Below are positions 12,059-22,710 of a DNA stretch of 64,000 nucleotides, piece by piece. Source of the stretch: Astragalus membranaceus (Eukaryota > Streptophyta > Magnoliopsida > Fabales > Fabaceae); assembly GCA_039519185.1 (NCBI GenBank), contig CM076849.1, forward strand, positions 65,020,834 through 65,084,833, in the 5' to 3' direction. Position 1 is the first letter of the stretch. The number at the start of each line of letters is the position of its first letter. Below the pieces are notes generated by a model, which was given only the letters and a program-made list of their open reading frames with translations, did no database searches and had not been told where the DNA came from. The translations under genes and the position numbers were made by a program.

Positions 12059-12694
12059 GTGAGCGAACACCCTTTTTTATTATTATTTCCTTTCTTCTTT
12101 TTTGTATTGCTTCTTTATTGTTGGACATTTTTGCTCACATTGTACAACCCTTAACATATTTTAGGAAACATGCATATTTAGATTATTTAGCAATTCAGGC
12201 ATTTTGATATTCTTCTTCTTCTTCAAATGTTTGTTATTGTTTGGATTCAATTGGTCCTCATCTCCTTGGTCATTATCCTGTAGTATTTGACAATGAGAAG
12301 CAGTTGATTGGCTGGGGACCTGCAGATTGCAGCCGTGTTCCAAAATCCAGAGATGTCAGCTTTTGATCATAAAAAATTCCTAATCTATGCATGCACAAGG
12401 TTGGTATCATCAAGAGAGTAAACAGTGTACTACACTACTTGTATGTAAATATATGGGGGCAGGGTATAATTAACAGGTTCAATATGTAGTGTGTATTAGT
12501 AGTATTTGATACTACCTTGTGATAGTCTGATCATTGCATATGTAACACGAATGACATCATTTTATTTAGGCTCATTGGATAGTCTAATCATTCATGTGTT
12601 CTGTTGTTTATGTGTTGCTCATCAATGAAAGTCATCAGTATTTTAGCAGTCTGATCAACCATTTATTTTAATTTTTTTTTAATTTTTTTTATAT
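12059..12694 (+). other. Rest of the Pack-CACTA interior
   Basis: This is AT-rich intron- or UTR-like sequence downstream of the coatomer blocks. A CTGGGGACCTGCAG-containing piece near 12310-12350 could be another exon remnant, but its product is not recognised. Subterminal TTTGCGACGG repeats begin at about 12695. Confidence 0.4.
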
Positions 12695-12904
12695 TTGCGA
12701 CAGATTTGCGACGGAATTTGCGACGAAATTTGCGACGAATTTGCGATGAAATATTTTGCGCAAAAAATTTGCGACGAGCGTTTTTGCGACGGAATTTTGT
12801 CCGTCGCAAATGTCATTTTGTGACGGAATTTCCTGCATTTGCAACGGATATTTCCGTCGCAAATCAGCGATTTTCTTGTAGTGGTATTTAACTCATAAAA
12901 ATTT

Positions 12905-13620
12905 AATTGAAACTGGTTTTATGAAATTAATTAGGTTATAATTGTCTTGGAGAAAAATGATTTATACTCTACAATCAAAACATATTTATTATAAAAATTG
13001 AGCCATTTAATATAAAAAGTATAATGAAGTCAAGTTAACATAATATTAATTAAACCAATATAATCTAAAATTAACACAAGTTCTTTTTATTTAGGTTTAT
13101 TTGAACACACAGATATAAATTGTTATGTACAATCAATGTAAAAGTTTTTTATATCGACAACCAGTCATAAATTGTGGTGTATAAGACTTTCAAATCCATT
13201 GTAGTTGGTAGAATGACATGACAAATTGTGATTGGTTGATAGTGTAAAAATTCTTTACATGACCGTGCATATAAATTAAATTCTAAAAACTAGTATTTTG
13301 CATAATTTTGAGTTTAATTATTATGCAATTTTTAGGTAAAAGTATTTTACACCGACAACCAATCACAAATCTCGATATAAAATTTTTATGTAGTTGACAC
13401 TATAAAAAAAACCTTTATACCGATAATGTATATAAATCAAATTCTATATTTTTTTAGAAAATCCTAATACGTTTGACAAAAAGGAATAAGTTTTTTTTCG
13501 TGCAAGGAAATAAGTTTAGGGTTTAATTAGTGTACACAATTGCTGTAAAAAATTTTATACCACCAACCAATAAAAGTTCATGGCATGGATGACTTTTAAG
13601 GTAGTTGAGATAAAGTCAAA
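12905..13620. repeat. Degenerate repeats, AT-rich, no gene
   Basis: Phrases such as CGACAACCAATCACAAAT and CGACAACCAGTCATAAATT recur at about 13157, 13351 and 13560, with intervening TATATAAATTAAATTC. They look like old, diverged copies of one repeat, or decayed MITE ends. There is no coding evidence. Confidence 0.5.
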
Positions 13621-14003
13621 CGAATTTTATGACATATCAATTCGGGATTGGCTAACGTTATGAAAAATCTTGTACATAAATGGTATATATAAATTAAATC
13701 CAAATAAATGTCTTTTTTTTTACAAAAAATAAATAAATATCCTTTAATTTATAAGGAAAAATAACCTTTAAGAATTATTAAGCATTTTGGTAAAAAAAAA
13801 TAGAATTCTTAATGCATAAGTAAAGCCATATCATTTCATGATTGACTTAACACTATAAAAAATCTTGTACATAAATGGTATATATAAATTAAATAAAAAT
13901 AAATGTCTTTTTTACAAAAAATAAATAAATAAATATCCTTTAATTTATAAGGAAAAATAACCTTTAAGAATTATTAATGCATTTTGGTAAAAAAATAGAA
14001 TTC
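13621..14003 (+). repeat. Left half of a roughly 190-bp tandem array
   Basis: Two units, each with AAAAATCTTGTACATAAATG, TCCTTTAATTTATAAGGAAA and GAATTCTTAATGCATAAGTA in the same order, are spaced about 194 bp apart. Two more units lie at 54178-54531. The Tat-like retrotransposon at 14004-54177 inserted into the GAATTC part of a unit and split the array. Confidence 0.8.
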
Positions 14004-14378
14004 TGTTCCGGACCGGGTTCCACCTCGAACCGACCTAGCAGAGCTGCGCAGGGCACCTCGACCTGATTACGACTAGGGCTCGCCTTCCCCTTATCCCCGA
14101 CGTCAGGCACGAATCGCAATTCGTATCATACAAAGATCAAAGGCCACGATCGCGCTACATCCAACGGTGCGGGACTAACATGACCATCCCTATAAATACC
14201 AGCACGTCTCTGCGCCCCAGGTATGATTCCATAACCCATCTCACCATAAACTTCACTATACTGACTTGGGCGTTGGAGTGTGTGCAGGTACCACACCTAC
14301 GTCGGTCCAAGGCTCATAACTCAGAGGGTACATCGATTGAAGCTGTCTCAACCTCATCTCAAGTCCTACCCCAGGACA
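14004..14378 (+). repeat. 5' LTR of the Tat-like element
   Basis: It is 375 bp, from TGTTCCGGACCGGG to CCCCAGGACA. It contains a TATA-like CTATAAATACCAGC at about 14190. It is paired with 53804-54177. Confidence 0.85.
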
Positions 14379-14379
14379 T

Positions 14380-14400
14380 TGGCGACCACAGTGGGGGCCC
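14380..14400 (+). other. Primer-binding site of the Tat-like element
   Basis: TGGCGACCACAGTGGGGGCC lies one base after the LTR. It has the TGG start complementary to a tRNA CCA end and the form usual in Tat-group gypsy elements. Confidence 0.75.
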
Positions 14401-14489
14401 GACATCAGATAGATCCACGTACCTCATGACGTTATGCCACCACGAGGCAGACACCGCTAAGACCTCGCATCCCCAGTGTTGTAGAAGTT

Positions 14490-16678
14490 TTGAATCCCGA
14501 AAGGAATCGCCCAATCCCCACCTCCGGCTCAAGTGCCAGGAGAGCCTGCTCAAGCATCGACAAGCGCCATGCAGTAGATACTCGACGCCTCAAGAACCAG
14601 GTTCGAAGCTTCGCTCACCATGAGGCTCACATAACTCAGATCGAGGAAGAAATAGATGTTGCACTGACTCACACTACGCAAGACGCGAGACCCCCCCCCA
14701 GTCTGAAGCCTTCCCATCTCAGACTGTTGCCTCCCAGTGTCACGGATCTCTACCTCGACGACGCCTTCACCCACGTCAGATCTCAAGCCGGCGAGGGCGA
14801 GGGTCGAAGTCGCCACCCTTGACTCCGCCTTCATCGCTCGATACCATTTACTCGCTTGACGAGTCGTCTGATCAGGGTTCATCTCGGGCGTCCTCCTCTC
14901 AATGATGCTCTTCTCGGCGTTGCAGCAGATCACCACTGGAAAGTTCGCCTCACCACCGACATCACTCCGACGGGAGGGGCCCTATCACCAAATCTCAGAA
15001 GGAGCCGAGTAAATGCTTGTCACGATGCGAACAAAGACGACCATCCCTGCCACAACAGAGAAGCTCCTCGGGGCCCTTTCACCCGGCGAATTGACGATTG
15101 TCCAATCCCCAGATCCCTAGAGAAACCACCCACACTAAATATGTATAATGGATTCAGAGATCCCGACGATCACTTGGATTACTTCGAACTGATGCTCCAG
15201 TACCGAGGTGTAAGCGAGGCGGTCAAATGTAAGATCTTCCCATTGCCCCTCTCTAAGGCAGCGCTGGCCTGGTTCAGAAAACTTCAACCGATTTCGTCCT
15301 AGCCCCAGCTATGTAAACTGTTCGTCGCGAGATTCATGGCATCCCGGCTGAAGCCCAAGTCGGAGAATGTCCTAAAGGAAATAAGGCAGCATGAGAGAGA
15401 GACACTCTGAGAATACATCGAGCGGTTCAACAAGGTAGCATTAAACGTGTGGGGATTAGAGGACAAAGTCCGACTCTTCTTCATGAAGGATGGTCTCCGA
15501 AAGGGCAGTTTATTCCAAATCAACGTCCGCATGAACAAACCCCGCGACCTGAGTGACTTCCTACGCCGGTCGCAGAAATACATTGATTATGAGGAAGACA
15601 ATTTAGCAGATCAAGCCATATCCAAGACAGCCTCAGACAAGGGGGTCCAGCAACAAAAGAAGGACCATGTTGGAGCTTGACCCAAGGGCGGTTGCTTTAC
15701 TGAACACATTGTGCTCAACGCAGCCCGCGCCAAGATCCTGGTTGAATGCGCGAACACTGAGTTTCGCGACATAAAGCGTTCCCACCCCTTCCCGCCAAAT
15801 GAGGGCCCTAGAACCAAGCATTATTGCAAGTATCACAGAAACAACAGTCACGATACCAACAAGCGTTACACCTTGAGAGACGACATCGATGAACTTATCC
15901 AAAAGGGGAATCTGTCCCAATATATCAAAAAGGATCAATGGCGGGAAGAGCCTAAGAAATCCCCCCGTAAGGGTAAGTCAGTCGTAAATGAGGTCACCAA
16001 ACCCCCAGATTCGGAAGAGTTCAACTCCGAGGATGAAAAGGAGGCGAGGAAGCCGAGCTCGAGGCCAGTACCTATGGCCATTTCTGGTGGCTTCCTCGAC
16101 GTAAGCATGGAAAATATGAAGACGATGAAGAGGAGGTGGAAGGAAATTCTCAGCATTTCGACCGTCGCTTCCACAAACTCGACCCCGCAGCGGCCTCCCC
16201 TAGCTTTCACGGACTCCGACCTACTCGATCAGAAGCTGAACAAGTACATACCCTTGCTGATTACCACCGTCATGGCAAACTTTGAGGTCCGGAGGAGCCT
16301 CATAGATCAGGGTAGCTCAACAAACATCTTGTTCGCCGACCTCTTGGAAACCCTAAATATTTTGTAGGAGGACCTCTCCCCTACCATACAGACCTCCTAG
16401 GATTCAACGACTCAAAGCCAAAGCCTCTAGGGTATCTCGACCTGATGGTAACCTATGGGGCCAACCAGCCGGGAAAGTCACGTACTGTAACGACCCCCTT
16501 CCTAGTGCTTCCCTGCAAATCAATCTACAATTGCATCATAGGTTGCCCCACTCTAGGTCGGTTAGGAGTTGTTGCATCCACAGTGCACCTGAAAATAAAG
16601 TTTTACTACACCAAAAATGAAGTAATCACGATTGATGTCGACCTGGCTCGACAAAGTAGTGTCATTTCCTTTCTCTGA
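14490..16678 (+). pseudogene. Decayed gag-protease of the Tat-like element
   Basis: The first frame (14490-14822) gives a charged N-terminus. After a frameshift, a second frame from about 14856 carries the gag core: PTLNMYNGFRDPDDHLDYFE, then ALAWFRKLQP, then a continuation through two in-frame stops (at 15300 and 15408) to NKPRDLSDFLRRSQKYIDYE. Then comes a CKYHRNNSHDT zinc-finger-like part. A retropepsin-like segment, RRSLIDQGSSTNILF (near 16290-16340), has D-Q-G in place of D-T/S-G. A further frameshift near 16367 leads into PLPYHTDLLGFNDSKPKPLG and the protease C-terminus. Clearly nonfunctional. The gag of autonomous Tat elements is followed by RT; here it is not. Confidence 0.8.
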
Positions 16679-17343
16679 AGTTGGAAGAGGAGTACACAGC
16701 TCCAGAGAATTCTGCAACAAGAAGAAAACCAGTAAGTAAGGATGGGAGCCCGGGATCCGAGCTCTATTTTCCGTTTACACTACGAATAAAATGAATTTTC
16801 ATTTTAGACGTAAAATTGTAAAATTGTTGGTTGTTGTCATTCAATAAACAGGTCGTAGTGTTCTAGACCTCAGCACGACATCGTACAGTTACACCCGGAA
16901 CACATCCGATTTCAACATAGTGGCCCATAGTATAGCCACACCCTCTCTAGACCGAGCTAGATCGAGTTGTGAACCGTAAGATGGTCCAAACGAGGTACGA
17001 GGGGTCCGCCCCCATAATCTCAAGTCGCGTCCTTTTGTGGAAGCGCCTCTCTTCAGCCGATTTCGATCTAGGCCGTGACCAGTAAGCTGGCTGAAGAGGG
17101 ACCTACTCTGACCTCCCTATTTGGGAGGGAGGATATCCCCTACGGCGGGATACGACGAGATACAACACTTGCGAAAGAAAAGTACATCACAACAAGGATA
17201 AAGGAAACATCAAATTAATATTACAAAAAACCGGATTTCGGCCGGGCCTTGAGTTTGGGCGTTAAAATGACCGACTCCGGGTTATCCTGAGGTCGACCTT
17301 ACAACCATACAAAAAAGAATTCAGAAAAAGATAAGTGGCTAAG
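16679..17343. other. Non-coding middle of the Tat-like element
   Basis: Between the protease frame and the antisense ORF I see no RT, RNase H or integrase motifs on either strand. The sequence is moderately GC-rich, with CGACCTC/GAGGTCG-like words. This is where pol would sit in a complete element. Confidence 0.6.
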
Positions 17344-19250
17344 GGCAGGGGTTCAGCTCGGACATCAAAGGAGGATCAATCCTTCGAAAACACCACCAGC
17401 TTGTCGTCGTGGACTTCACACTCCTTGTCGAGGCCCTCCCAGAGCAAGTCGAACCCAAGGTTCATACATTGGACCTGGGCGATGGCATTTCTGAATGAAT
17501 CCTCCGCTACTTGCTCTGCCATTTTGACGACTTCCTTCTCCTGACGATCTTCATACTCCCCATCAACCCAATACAAAGAAGCATAAAGATCGTTACCTTT
17601 CTCTCTCAAGGCGGCGTCGGCTTCGACCTGCTTCATCAGCTTGGTGCCGAGGTGGCCGAGCTTCACCAACAAACTGTAAGGATCGGCCAGAAACGCCTCG
17701 TAATCTACTCAAGACAGGCTGGTGAAAGTGGCATAGGAACGGTCGGAAGGTTTCGACCTCCTATGCTTGGAAGAACTTGATGGCTTGTGTTTCTTTGATT
17801 TGGGGGAATTCCCCTGCAGCTGAATATCCATAGGACGCTTGCCAAGATTGGATTGCTGGGTACCGACTTACTGAACTTTTAAAAAAAATTGGGGAAGGGG
17901 AAATTTTATTAATCAAAGTGGCACTAATGATCATTTTACAACTGTCCCTGAGGGGATTTAAACTCAACACCTTGAGGATACAAGGCTAAGCTCTTACCAC
18001 TGAGCTAGCACCTCAAGTCTACCGACTTGCTGAACTTCATTGAAGGTCGGAGAGGGACTTACCCTAGCCCCCGAATCAATTATAGAAACTGGGGTGTCAG
18101 GAGGGTTTTGTTGGGAAGCGTCCCTCCTTCTTCCAACCTGGATGTCGTCATCGTCTGAGTCACCCAAGGCCTTAAGTTTTTGGAGAACCCTAGGCGACGT
18201 CATCTTACCTACAAATAAAAGACACATGTCAGACTTACATCGTTACAAAAAAACAGAACTAGAACAGCAAGGAAAGCATAAAAGAACTCTTCCCAACCTA
18301 AAACAACTTGCATGTCATTCGAGTTGCCGGCTTGGACCAAGCTCTTGGTATCAATCAACCCCTTTCCAGAGATGTACTTTGACGTCCAAAGTGGAAGAAG
18401 CCTCAGAGTCTTCAGATCGGCCACGCCAAGCTGGCTCTCCTTCTTGGTGAATGTGTTAGTTTTCACCAGAAAGTGGTCGTAAACCCAGTCAAAATGAAAC
18501 TGAGTGACGTCTATCTTGCCAGCCACAGCATAGCTTACCACCTCGGCCATTGCATCTCTATTGGCTGGGACGACGTAGAGAAAGTCACCCTTGAAGCCCT
18601 TCACCGACTCCGAGTAAGCATCAGAGAATTTAAAGCCCTTCCTCTTCCGCAAGCTCATCCACCTATACCTTGTCACTCCGTCTTCGCCATTATCCACTTA
18701 GCGAACCACTTCAAAAAGGGTGAAGAATAGGTCGACTGAACAAGGTCTGTTCAACAATTGCGTCACAATCTCAAAAACACGAACGAATACCCAAGAATTG
18801 GGATGCAGCTGAGAGCGCAACCTGAAGCCAGCGTAATACTTCTTTCTTGAAGGGGGTGAATGGAGGTCTGACCGTAGCTCCTTTCTTGTAGTCTTTGGAT
18901 GGCGAGCACACCACCATGTCGAATGAAACGCCTTCTACTTTCCTCACTTGACCATTGACGTTTAGCAGCCTTTCATATGAGGGGAACTTCGCGCTTGGAA
19001 GGTACATGCTCTTACGCCCAGTCACATCTCGGGCTACCCAATCCCCCAACTCTCAGACCTCGCGGACACAGACTTCCCTTGCAGCAGAAGGATCGCCGTC
19101 TCTTTGAAATTCGGCCTGGGTAACCTCCAGGTTGGATACGAGGTCCACGTCGGGGAGAGATATTTTTTCCGAGAACCTCCCTACAACATTCCTCACCGAG
19201 GACTCTCCCTCCTCCTCCTGCTCGGACCTCGTCTCTTTGTGGATATCTTA
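17344..19250 (-). pseudogene. Antisense ORF of the Tat-like element, main part
   Basis: Read on the minus strand from 19250, the frame gives DIHKETRSEQEEEGES, then after one stop GDWVARDVTGRKSMYLPSAK, then RPPFTPFKKEVLRWLQVALS (near 18800-18870). Next come VTRYRWMSLRKRKGFKFSD and FKGDFLYVVPANRDAMAEVV (18540-18690), and finally a coiled-coil-like C-terminus rich in K/E/Q, ending at 17376. The layout resembles the antisense ORF of Tat-lineage elements, annotated in plants as a putative gypsy-type transposon protein. Its function is unknown. It is broken by stops and by the SINE at 17879-18019. The start lies beyond the nested insertion, at 53197. Confidence 0.65.
17879..18019 (-). mobile_element. 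tRNA-derived SINE inside the antisense ORF
   Basis: On the minus strand the head reads GCTAGCTCAGTGGTAAGAGC (A box), followed by a B-box-like GAGTTTAAATCCC and a short body ending in A's. An 18-bp duplication, TACCGACTTRCTGAACTT, flanks it (17861-17878 and 18020-18037) with one mismatch. This is one of the clearest SINE insertions in the window. Confidence 0.9.
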
Positions 19251-19605
19251 TGTTGCAGGTTAAGTTTTGATGATGAAGTAAACTAAGACAAAGTGACAAA
19301 TGGAACTCCGAGACACAACCAACTCAAGAAGTAAGTCTGTGTCATAGGTAGTCACTAGGCGACATTTCCGGCGGAGTATTAAAAAAAAAAATTTTTTTTA
19401 AATAATCCCCCAGAAATTAATTTTTTTAAGAATTACTTTTTTTAAATTTTTTTTTGAATTTTATATTTAATTAAATAATAAGTAATAAAAAATGAAATAG
19501 AATATGAGAAAAAAATTATATAGAATAGAATGAGAAGTAATAGAGAAACTAGAATGAATAAGAATGAAAGAGAGTTGTCTCAAAAAAAAGAATGAAAGAG
19601 GGTAT

Positions 19606-22600
19606 TGTCATACCCCAATTTTGTCCGGCTTAGGTCCAAACCCTAATTTTCCACACAAAAATAAATTATGCATTGCATTTTGGGTCCTAGAAACCGCTCC
19701 AAAGTTTTTGAAATCATTTTTAGGGTTAGGATGCACTTTTTGGGGAAATTAGGGTTTTAGGGTCAAAAAGGGCATTTTGGTCATTTCTCACAAAAGGTTC
19801 TATAAAAATAATTTTTGCATCATGCATCAAAATTAGGGTTTTTGAAAATATGTTATGCATGCATGGCAAGCTTTGGAAAATATTTTATGCATGCATGGCA
19901 AAAACCTGAAAGCAATTTTGTGGAAAGCAAGAATCAATTTCTATTTTGAAAATAGGCTATGAAATCGATTTATACTTATTTTCATAGGCTATGAAATCGA
20001 TTTATACTTATTTTCATAGGCTATGAAATCGTTTCATACATATGCATATTCCAAAGCCATGAATCGATTCTTACCTTTTTTCAAAAGCCTTAAAATCGAT
20101 TGTCAAGATATTTCATAGGCTATGAAATCGATTTATACTTATTCTCATAGGCTATGAAATCGATTTATACTTATTTTCATAGGCTATGAAATCGATTTAT
20201 ACTCATTTTCATAGGCTATGAATCGATTTCTCCATATTTTTAACTAAGCTAAGAATCGATTTTCACCTATACAAAAGGTCCTGAAAATCGATTCTTACTT
20301 GTTTTCAAAGAACAAAGAATCGATTCCCATGTTTTCCAAAGAATAAAGAATCGATTCCTCACCTTTTTAACTTCATGTCACAATCGATTCTTCACTTTCA
20401 TTAAATATTTTTTCAGATCTACGTTTTCCTAAGCCTATAAATAGGAGTCTCATTCTCCATTCTTTAGAGAGGAACACGGACTTCACAAGAGCAGACACGA
20501 AAAGACACAATTCACAACTCCTCTCTGCTTCTCAGACACATTTTTTTCACGAGATCAGAGAAGCCAATTTTCGCAGATCTCATCTTTTCAGAAAAACTCT
20601 TCTATATTTTATTTGTGCTCTCTTCGTTCCGTTGGTCCGTCTGAGCTGATCTTCTGCAAGAGTTAGTTGGAGTTGCGTTCTTCAAGTTGTAGTATCTGCC
20701 TTCATCAGAGGTATTTCTGTCTTTATATTTGTTAATATTTAATCATTGTGATCCATGCCAAAATTGCCCTATGTGATTTAACTTAGCTATAGTGTCATTG
20801 TTGATGATGAACCACATGATTCTCACTTATGCCTAGTGCATCATGTTCTAAGTGGTGAAGATGGTCTCAGATGATTCAACCCTTTTAGTTTATATGATGA
20901 TTGGCAATGTGATTCACACTTGTGCACTTGTGCACTTGTGCACTTAATCTTAAATGTGAGGATTGACCAAAGTGATTCAACATTCTTTGATACTTTGGTC
21001 GCTAAATAATCTGCTTGCTTATGCTGGCCAATGATCATGATTGAGGCAACTCTTTTGCTTGAACTTACAGTGTCATCGTCTACTCTCATATAGAATATCA
21101 TCAATACTTAGATAGGTCCATTCCTTACATTGCATCTTCCACTAGATGTGCATTTAGATTCCCTTGCGTTTTGTAGAAATATTTGAGTATGGTTCTCGCC
21201 TAGCATCTTCCACTAGATGTGCATTTAGGTTCAATCTCGCCTACTCTTGTATTTTACTTAATGCCCAATTCAAGTTCCTTCCTTACCTATCTATGTGTTG
21301 TGATCTAATATGTGTAGTTTAGGCTTGATTTTTGTTTGCGAATTCAAATATTGTTGCTTAATGATTTGATTCCACTGATTGTGTTATGCTTGAATCCACC
21401 AATTCTTTCTTGCATTCATTGTTTTCATTTCTAAAACGACCCGGCACAAAAACGGTTACTAGTGGCAATCCATCACAACCTTTGTTGGTTTGATTGTCAT
21501 GAGAGCCTCGATTTCAAAAGAATTTTCGTAAGCATAAAGCAAGCTACTAGTGATAATCCATCACAACCTTTGTTGGTTTGATTATCATGAACGCGTCCAG
21601 TTTCAAAAAGCATTTTTCTAAATATCAAAGAATCAAAAACAAGTTATTAGCGGTGGTCCATCATAACCATTGTTAGTTTAATCATCAAAGCAAAAAGACT
21701 TTCATTCTTAAGGCTCGTTAGAACTACGTCGCTTTGATTCCCATTTTGGGATACGTAGGAGCGAGTCACATTCTCGTCAAGCGCAACCATAAAAAGTTTA
21801 GCATTTGCATAACAAAAAGAAAAGAGTTATTTTCATAACAAAAAAAGAATCACTTTTGCAAACCAAGATCATTTTCAGAACGGAAACCTTTTCCTTTCTA
21901 AAAACATTTTCAACCCATTGTCGCTAGTGGCTAATCAGAACCTTTGTTCGTCTAGCCATTGGTAGCAATGCCTTTTTCCCAAAATAACAACAAGCGATGA
22001 TCACTCATAACCTTTGTTAGCTTGATCATTCGCGCCAATCAATCTCTTTCGAAAACCCCTTTCAAAAGAACAAATAAAAACGAGTCGCTACTAATAGTCA
22101 ATCAGAACCTTTGTTCGTCTGACTGGCGGTAGTGACTCTCATTTTCAAGAGTACTTAGCGATGATTACCCATAACCTTGGTTAGTTTAATCGTTCACTAA
22201 ATACTCGTCCTATTTCGAAAACTCACTAAAAAGATAAAAGACAAAAACCTTTTTCAGGACAAAGAAGAACTACGTAGCTTTGAATTCTCCATCGCACCGG
22301 GAGATACGTAGGAGCGGGCCATGTCCCGTCAAGCGTTTTTTTCTAAAAACCCATTTTCCCCCTTTTTTCATAATAAATAAAGATTTTCATAAAGAGTTTT
22401 TTTTCAATAAGAAGTAGAGAGGCAAAATTAAGTATTTTCAAGTCAACACACTAAAACCACACATTTAATTAAAGGTTCCCTCTCAGTAGAGAGGACGTGT
22501 GGGGTGCTAACACCTTCCCTGCGCGTAACCGACCCCCGAACCCTATTCTCTAATTTCGCAAGACCAATCGCTTTCCCAAAAAAGGTTTTCCTAATATTTT

Positions 22601-22689
22601 CCTTAATAAATATTGGTGGCGGCTTCATTGTCTTAGGAAAAGTTGTGAACGAGGAAGGTTCTCCCTCGGGGACTTTTTCGGGCGCAACA
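19606..22689 (+). repeat. 5' LTR of the Ogre-like element
   Basis: It runs from TGTCATACCCCAATTTTG to TTTCGGGCGCAACA. The U3 part contains a 32-bp minisatellite (19955-20225), then a TATA-like CCTATAAATAGGAG (near 20432). Further on come pairs of ACTAGTGGCAATCCATCACA-like words and the ACGTAGGAGCG blocks. Confidence 0.92.
19955..20225 (+). repeat. 32-bp minisatellite in the LTR
   Basis: The unit GGCTATGAAATCGATTTATA plus 12 bases repeats about every 32 bp from 19955, with one variant block in the middle. ATCGATT remains frequent out to 20390. The same array is in the other LTR at about 29372-29640. Confidence 0.85.
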
Positions 22690-22690
22690 G

Positions 22691-22710
22691 CTGGCGACTT
22701 CACTGGGGAC
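22691..22710 (+). other. Primer-binding site of the Ogre-like element
   Basis: CTGGCGACTTCACTGGGGAC directly follows the 5' LTR. Ogre-group elements use a tRNA-Arg type primer site of this form. Confidence 0.75.

Larger units (their letters stand above)
9040..12883 (+). mobile_element. Pack-CACTA element carrying fragments of several host genes
   Basis: It starts CACTACAAGAA and ends TTCTTGTAGTG, with the duplication GTA on both sides (9037-9039, 12884-12886). Both subterminal zones carry many copies of TTTGCGACGG in either direction (9095-9255, 12695-12865). Instead of transposase, the interior holds a CT-rich UTR-like leader and exon-sized pieces with GT/AG borders, all read on the + strand, from at least three recognisable nuclear genes. 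It is non-autonomous. Whether it is transcribed as a chimera cannot be seen from sequence. Confidence 0.88.
7692..12894. mobile_element. Long-TIR Mutator-like element carrying later insertions
   Basis: The left end GGCTTAAATATG and about 200 following bases reappear inverted at the right end. This shows once the SINE at 8818-9005 and the CACTA element at 9040-12883 are mentally removed: the right TIR runs about 8640-9039 and resumes at 12884. The flanks are ATAAAATTT (7683-7691) and ATAAAAATTT (12895-12904), a near-perfect 9-bp Mutator-type duplication. The roughly 1.1-kb native interior (7920-8640) has CT-rich, 5'-UTR-like sequence but no convincing ORF and no MuDR transposase. Confidence 0.75.

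Noticed and set aside
14180..14623. 147-codon forward ORF
   Set aside because: It runs through the LTR end and primer-binding site of the Tat-like element and has no gag similarity.
20841..21104. 87-codon ORF present in both Ogre-like LTRs
   Set aside because: It is duplicated only because the LTR is (30258-30521); it is antisense, lacks domains and crosses LTR repeats.
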